From Kiritimatiellia bacterium (GTDB lineage: Bacteria; Verrucomicrobiota; Kiritimatiellia; CAIQIC01; Lenti-01), in assembly GCA_018432565.1 (NCBI GenBank), contig JAHDSS010000468.1, forward strand, positions 1 through 8,808: a stretch of DNA of 8,808 nt. The letters run 5' to 3'. Each line of letters begins with the position of its first letter. Position 1 is the stretch's first letter. Both the position numbers and the translations under genes were made by a program. The notes under the pieces were generated by a model. The model saw nothing but the letters and a program-made list of their open reading frames with translations, was not told the DNA's origin and made no database searches. Positions 6,391 to 8,808 of the stretch are shown one piece after another.

Positions 6391-6528
6391 GGGTAGGGCG
6401 CCGAGAGATCGAAACCGCGGCGCTTTGGGCCAAAGCGCCCTACCTGTGGGGCTGCGGTGTTCGAGGTAGGGCGGTCTCGCCGAGACCGCCGGGCTGCCTT
6501 GGGTGGAGCCGGGACGTCCTCGTCCCGG
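6391..6528. repeat. Cluster of short GC-rich palindromes
   Basis: Four inverted repeats follow the module copy at 6194-6376: GTAGGGCGC (6393-6401) with GCGCCCTAC (6435-6443), enclosing the near-perfect palindrome GCGCTTTGG-G-CCAAAGCGC (6420-6438); GGCGGTCTCG (6470-6479) with CGAGACCGCC (6481-6490); and CCGGGACG (6509-6516) with CGTCCCGG (6521-6528). GTAGGGCG also recurs at 6467. No T-tract follows, so these look like dispersed REP-like elements rather than intrinsic terminators. Confidence 0.75.
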
Positions 6529-6539
6529 AGCGGTTCGGG

Positions 6540-6669
6540 TCGGGGAAGGGTTTTGCGCCAAGGCGTAAAGAGAAGACATAACCACGGATGAACACCGATG
6601 GACACGGATGGGAATCTGCTGATGCACCCGGCGGGCGCGTCGGGAGCAAGAGAACAGCCGGCTTCGGAC
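6540..6669. repeat. ~130-bp dispersed repeat, copy 1
   Basis: It aligns over its length with 7861-7988: TCGGGGAAGGG, a CGCCAAGGCG word, AAAGAGAAG, ACCACGGATG, GGACACGGATGGGAATCTG, a variable Gly/Pro-like stretch, then GAGCAAGAGAACAGCCGGC and TACGG/TTCGG. Another 'gcggatgg ... gaatccgtgtacatctgtg' element follows to about 6762. Frames through it on both strands are repeat translations, not genes. Confidence 0.85.
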
Positions 6670-6796
6670 TTGCCACGCGGGCCGGCGTGGTTCGCGGATG
6701 GCACGGATTCGGGCCATGGGTTTCCGGATCGAATCCGTGTACATCTGTGTACATCTGTGGTTGAGTCATATCCCGATCAGGAATGGGAGATGGAGA

Positions 6797-7795
6797 ATGA
6801 ACATGACACGAAGTATTTGGGTGGCGGTTTGTATTATGACGGCGGGAGCTCCCCTGCAACTGATCGGCAAAGAACCGGACCCGGCCTTGGAACAGGGTCA
6901 GATTGGGGTCTTTGCGGACGTGCTGATGGCACAAGATCCGAGCATGACGTTGGCTGTTATCACCATGCCGCTTCCGCCATTCAGTGCGGAGCATGTCCGC
7001 ATTAAGGGGTGGATGGAAGCCATGAGGAAGGCAAGCAACAGAGGGGTGCCATTTAGGTTGGATAAGGTTCAAGCGTCCTTTCCTGCCAATTTGGCTGATC
7101 ACATCTATTATTCGAACCCGATTCAAACATATGGGTCGGATGATCCCATTTCTCCGATGCCGATAGATAGTGAATGGCTGGCGGTTTTGAGGCCGCTCAA
7201 CTCCATGGAATGGAAGGTGGTTTCTGAATATATGGGAACCTACAACACCAACATGCCGTCGTTGGCTACCTACGAGAATCTATTCAACACCTATCGCGGT
7301 GGATATGGAATGATCTGCGTCAAACAGGCTGCGCAGCCGATATACAAGTCAAGTCGTTCCTATCAGGTGCATCCATATGAGGTCGTGAGCGAAGTCCGCC
7401 GGATTTACGAAGCCATGTCATCAGGCGGGGACACGAACGCGCTGCTGGCGCTGAAGCATGAGTTGGACGCGGATTTCAGCCGGAAGCTGGTCCTGGAGAT
7501 CGTCCGCCGAAAACAGCCGCCCACGCAGGAGGAGATTTGGCGCGAGGAGATTGCGGCGCTGTGGCGCGGGGGATGGCAAGGCGCGGCAGAACGCGGAAAA
7601 AATGTGAGGGAAATCCTCGGGGATTATGAGCGGCAATTTCGGTCCGCGCATGAGGCCGGGGAAATGCCGGATGATACCTATTTGGAGATGATGAAGCTGA
7701 TTCGATTGGATCTGGAGAAGAAACCGAACGCCACGCATCTGAACTACAGGCCTCCTTCGCTGGCAGCGCCGAAATCCGAACCGCAATCGCCCTGA
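6797..7795 (+). CDS. Exported protein of unknown function carrying the shared C-terminal module
   Basis: A 332-residue protein from ATG 6797, with GGGAG 7 bases upstream. ATG 6803 with GGAG 7 bases upstream is equally good. An in-frame ATG at 6698 is rejected because the extra 33 residues are translated repeat DNA. Residues 1-24 resemble a signal peptide (MTRSIWVAVCIMTAGAPLQL). Residues ~40-200 form a mixed domain with no motif I recognise (ITMPLPPFSAEHVRIKGWME, WLAVLRPLNSMEWKVVSEYM, YENLFNTYRGGYGMICVKQA). From ~205 onward it is helical and charged (VVSEVRRIYEAMSSGG, then EEIWREEIAALWRGG). The last ~60 residues are the module repeated at 6194-6376. Base composition changes around 7400-7420: the 5' part is near even GC, while the 3' part is as GC-rich as the core genes, suggesting a mosaic. 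Export and a possible partnership with the TPR protein are inferences. Confidence 0.82.
   Translation: MNMTRSIWVAVCIMTAGAPLQLIGKEPDPALEQGQIGVFADVLMAQDPSMTLAVITMPLPPFSAEHVRIKGWMEAMRKASNRGVPFRLDKVQASFPANLADHIYYSNPIQTYGSDDPISPMPIDSEWLAVLRPLNSMEWKVVSEYMGTYNTNMPSLATYENLFNTYRGGYGMICVKQAAQPIYKSSRSYQVHPYEVVSEVRRIYEAMSSGGDTNALLALKHELDADFSRKLVLEIVRRKQPPTQEEIWREEIAALWRGGWQGAAERGKNVREILGDYERQFRSAHEAGEMPDDTYLEMMKLIRLDLEKKPNATHLNYRPPSLAAPKSEPQSP
7625..7696 (+). repeat. 72-bp perfect direct repeat, copy 2
   Basis: The partner of 6212-6283, here inside an intact reading frame (the shared C-terminal module of the gene at 6797-7795). Confidence 0.95.
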
Positions 7796-7827
7796 ACCGG
7801 ATGGTTTTGTTTTTCTTGTCTTAGCGG

Positions 7828-7891
7828 CTTGGCGGCTTGGCGTGAGACGGGTTGTCCGGATCGGGGAAGGGGTTCACGCCAAGGCGCCAAG
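7828..7891. repeat. Long inverted repeat CTTGGCGGCTTGGCGTGA / TCACGCCAAGGCGCCAAG
   Basis: The arms at 7828-7845 and 7874-7891 pair over 18 bases with a single mismatch, around a 28-base loop. It lies 32 bases after the stop of the gene at 6797-7795. It could fold in the transcript and protect or end it, but no T-tract follows the second arm. The right arm doubles as the start of the dispersed repeat at 7861-7988. Confidence 0.8.
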
Positions 7892-7988
7892 ACGCAAAGA
7901 GAAGGCATCACCACGGATGGACACGGATGGGAATCTGTGGATGCGCCCAGTGGGGGCGTTTGGAGCAAGAGAACAGCCGGCTACGGAT
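7861..7988. repeat. ~130-bp dispersed repeat, copy 2
   Basis: It aligns with 6540-6669 with small indels. It again lies downstream of a copy of the shared C-terminal module, 65 bases after the stop here and 163 bases in the other copy. Confidence 0.85.
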
Positions 7989-8035
7989 TTTACGGAGAAT
8001 TAAAAATTGGGAGTTGATGTATAAAGGTTGTCGGG

Positions 8036-8250
8036 ATGGAGGGGAGGGGCGGAGGTCCGAGGTCGGAGGTCGGAGGTCCGAGGTCGGAGGTCCGAGGTCG
8101 GAGGTCCGAAGTCCGAGGTCCGACTAACGACCAACCACCAACGAAGCAGGAAAACAGGCCTGTCCGCCTGTGGCGGAAAACCCAGGAAAACAAGAAAGGG
8201 AGGCGAGGTCGGAGGGCGGAGGGCGGAGGGCGGGAGGCGGAGGGGGAGGG
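8036..8250. repeat. Purine-rich repeat tract C
   Basis: No gene seen. It repeats the module order of the tracts at 2286-2588 and 2795-2960: GGAGGGG; GGTCCGA/GGTCGGA 7-mers (about 8051-8122); CTAACGACCAACCACCAACG; a CAGGAAAAC/CCAGGAAAAC stretch (8146-8190) interrupted by a hairpin TCCGCC-TGT-GGCGGA (8163-8177); then GGGCGGA iterations (8213-8250). Confidence 0.82.
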
Positions 8251-8285
8251 GATTCAATATCCAATATTCAATTTCAATATCCAAG
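8251..8285. repeat. AT-rich ATTCAATATCCAATATT module, copy 2
   Basis: A shorter copy of the modules at 2961-3003 and 8375-8417, in the same orientation, again between a G-rich stretch and a GGGGGG run. Confidence 0.85.
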
Positions 8286-8312
8286 GGGGGCGATGTCCGA
8301 GGTCGGAGGGCA

Positions 8313-8338
8313 TCCGCCTTCGCCGAGGCTCCGGCGGA
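8313..8338. repeat. Dispersed hairpin repeat (TCCGCC...GGCGGA), copy 2
   Basis: It differs by one base from 3852-3877 (CTCC instead of CTTC before the right arm) and is followed by CAAGG. Here it is in non-coding DNA. Confidence 0.85.
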
Positions 8339-8374
8339 CAAGGAGGACGGAGGACGGGAGGCGGAGGGGGAGGG

Positions 8375-8417
8375 GATTCAATATCCAATATTCAAATTCA
8401 ATATCCAATATCCAAGG
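8375..8417. repeat. AT-rich ATTCAATATCCAATATT module, copy 3
   Basis: Almost identical to the copy at 2961-3003 (one base differs, AATATCC for AATAACC). It ends 56 bases before the glycogen synthase start codon, so it may sit in that gene's promoter or leader. Confidence 0.85.
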
Positions 8418-8473
8418 GGGGACACGCCCAAGTGGGGCTTGTGGGGGGGAAGGGGGGCGGGTATAGTGCGGGG

Positions 8474-8808
8474 ATGAAGAGAGCCAGGCGGAAGACAGGG
8501 CCGGAGATTGTGCCGGATTGTTCGTTGCGGGTGCTGTTTGTGGCGTCGGAGTGCGCGCCGTACGCGAAGTGCGGGGGGCTGGGGGACGTGGTGGCGAGTC
8601 TGCCGAAGGCGCTGCGCAAGCTGGGGGTGGATGCACGGGTGGCGATTCCGCTGTATGGCTCGATTGACCGGGCGAAGCATGGGCTGACGGAGGAGCCGCC
8701 GTGCCTGGTGAACTGCGGCGGCGGGGAGGTGAACGGCTGCGGGGTGTGGAGCGCCACGGCGGACGGCGACGTGCCGGTGTGGTTTATCGAACACGGCCGT
8801 TTTTTTGA
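8474..8808 (+). CDS. glgA: Glycogen synthase (GT5 family), 3' end outside the window
   Basis: The first 111 codons of a GT-B glycosyltransferase that adds glucose from ADP-glucose (or UDP-glucose) to alpha-1,4-glucan in the cytoplasm. After an 18-residue basic N-terminal extension comes the family's opening: [20 protein letters not shown], then [35 protein letters not shown] stretch at the window end fits the usual 'fd' strand before the next loop. Lys32 corresponds to the nucleotide-sugar-binding Lys of the KTGGLxDV motif, but the Thr is Cys33 here. Full-length GlgA is about 470-500 residues, so about three quarters is missing. ATG 8474 is the first plausible start. No clean SD is seen, only a GCGGGG run directly before ATG and G-runs 12-40 bases upstream. 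GC is high and codon use resembles the PPDK gene, so it is core genome. Confidence 0.93.
   Translation, partial: MKRARRKTGPEIVPDCSLRVLFVASECAPYAKCGGLGDVVASLPKALRKLGVDARVAIPLYGSIDRAKHGLTEEPPCLVNCGGGEVNGCGVWSATADGDVPVWFIEHGRFF

Noticed and set aside
6698..6796. Upstream ATG at 6698 as the start of the exported gene
   Set aside because: The extra residues are translated dispersed repeat and would bury the signal peptide; ATG 6797/6803 have good SD spacing.
6440..7126. 228-codon minus-strand frame
   Set aside because: Runs through dispersed repeats and antisense to the exported gene; no start signal or domain.
8028..8477. 149-codon plus-strand frame before glgA, and minus-strand frames over the same tract
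   Set aside because: Repeat translations with no domain; the plus frame overlaps the glgA start in another frame.
1..8808. tRNA, rRNA, riboswitch, integrase or transposase genes
   Set aside because: None recognised on either strand by eye; small non-coding RNAs cannot be excluded without a covariance-model search.

Overview
The window looks like chromosomal DNA of a bacterium from the PVC superphylum, with Kiritimatiellota, Lentisphaerota or Verrucomicrobiota most likely. This is an inference from three things: high-GC core genes, an exported protein ending in an SHD1-like domain (common in these phyla), and unusually long intergenic spaces packed with modular repeats. No rRNA or tRNA gene is visible, so taxonomy rests on these indirect signs.

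Layout: (1) 1-2227, the 3' five-sixths of a pyruvate phosphate dikinase gene, closed by a strong intrinsic terminator. (2) 2286-3005, a non-coding, purine-rich repeat tract. (3) Two minus-strand genes: 4273-3833, a small single-span membrane protein whose last ~20 residues are read from a dispersed repeat, and 3712-3011, an exported thioredoxin-like/SHD1 protein. A TTCA-rich repeat separates them. (4) 4274-4577, a spacer with no convincing gene. (5) 4578-7795, an island of three unrecognised plus-strand genes. These are a low-GC helical/coiled-coil ORF that seems to have lost its 5' end, an exported TPR-like protein coupled to it by a 4-nt overlap, and a second exported protein of unknown family. 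Directly after the stop of the TPR gene, in the same frame, lies a 60-codon copy of the C-terminal end of the third gene, including 72 identical bases. Both copies are followed by the same ~130-bp repeat. (6) 7796-8473, another repeat tract reusing the modules of region 2. (7) 8474 to the window end, the first 111 codons of a glycogen synthase gene.

The two recognisable flanking genes belong to central carbon metabolism: PPDK interconverts pyruvate and PEP, and GlgA makes glycogen. Their proximity does not show co-regulation, since the terminator, repeats and minus-strand genes separate them. The part most worth a second look is the 4.58-7.8 kb island with its shared 3' module. Nothing in it identifies a known defence, secretion or toxin system, and I assign it no function.
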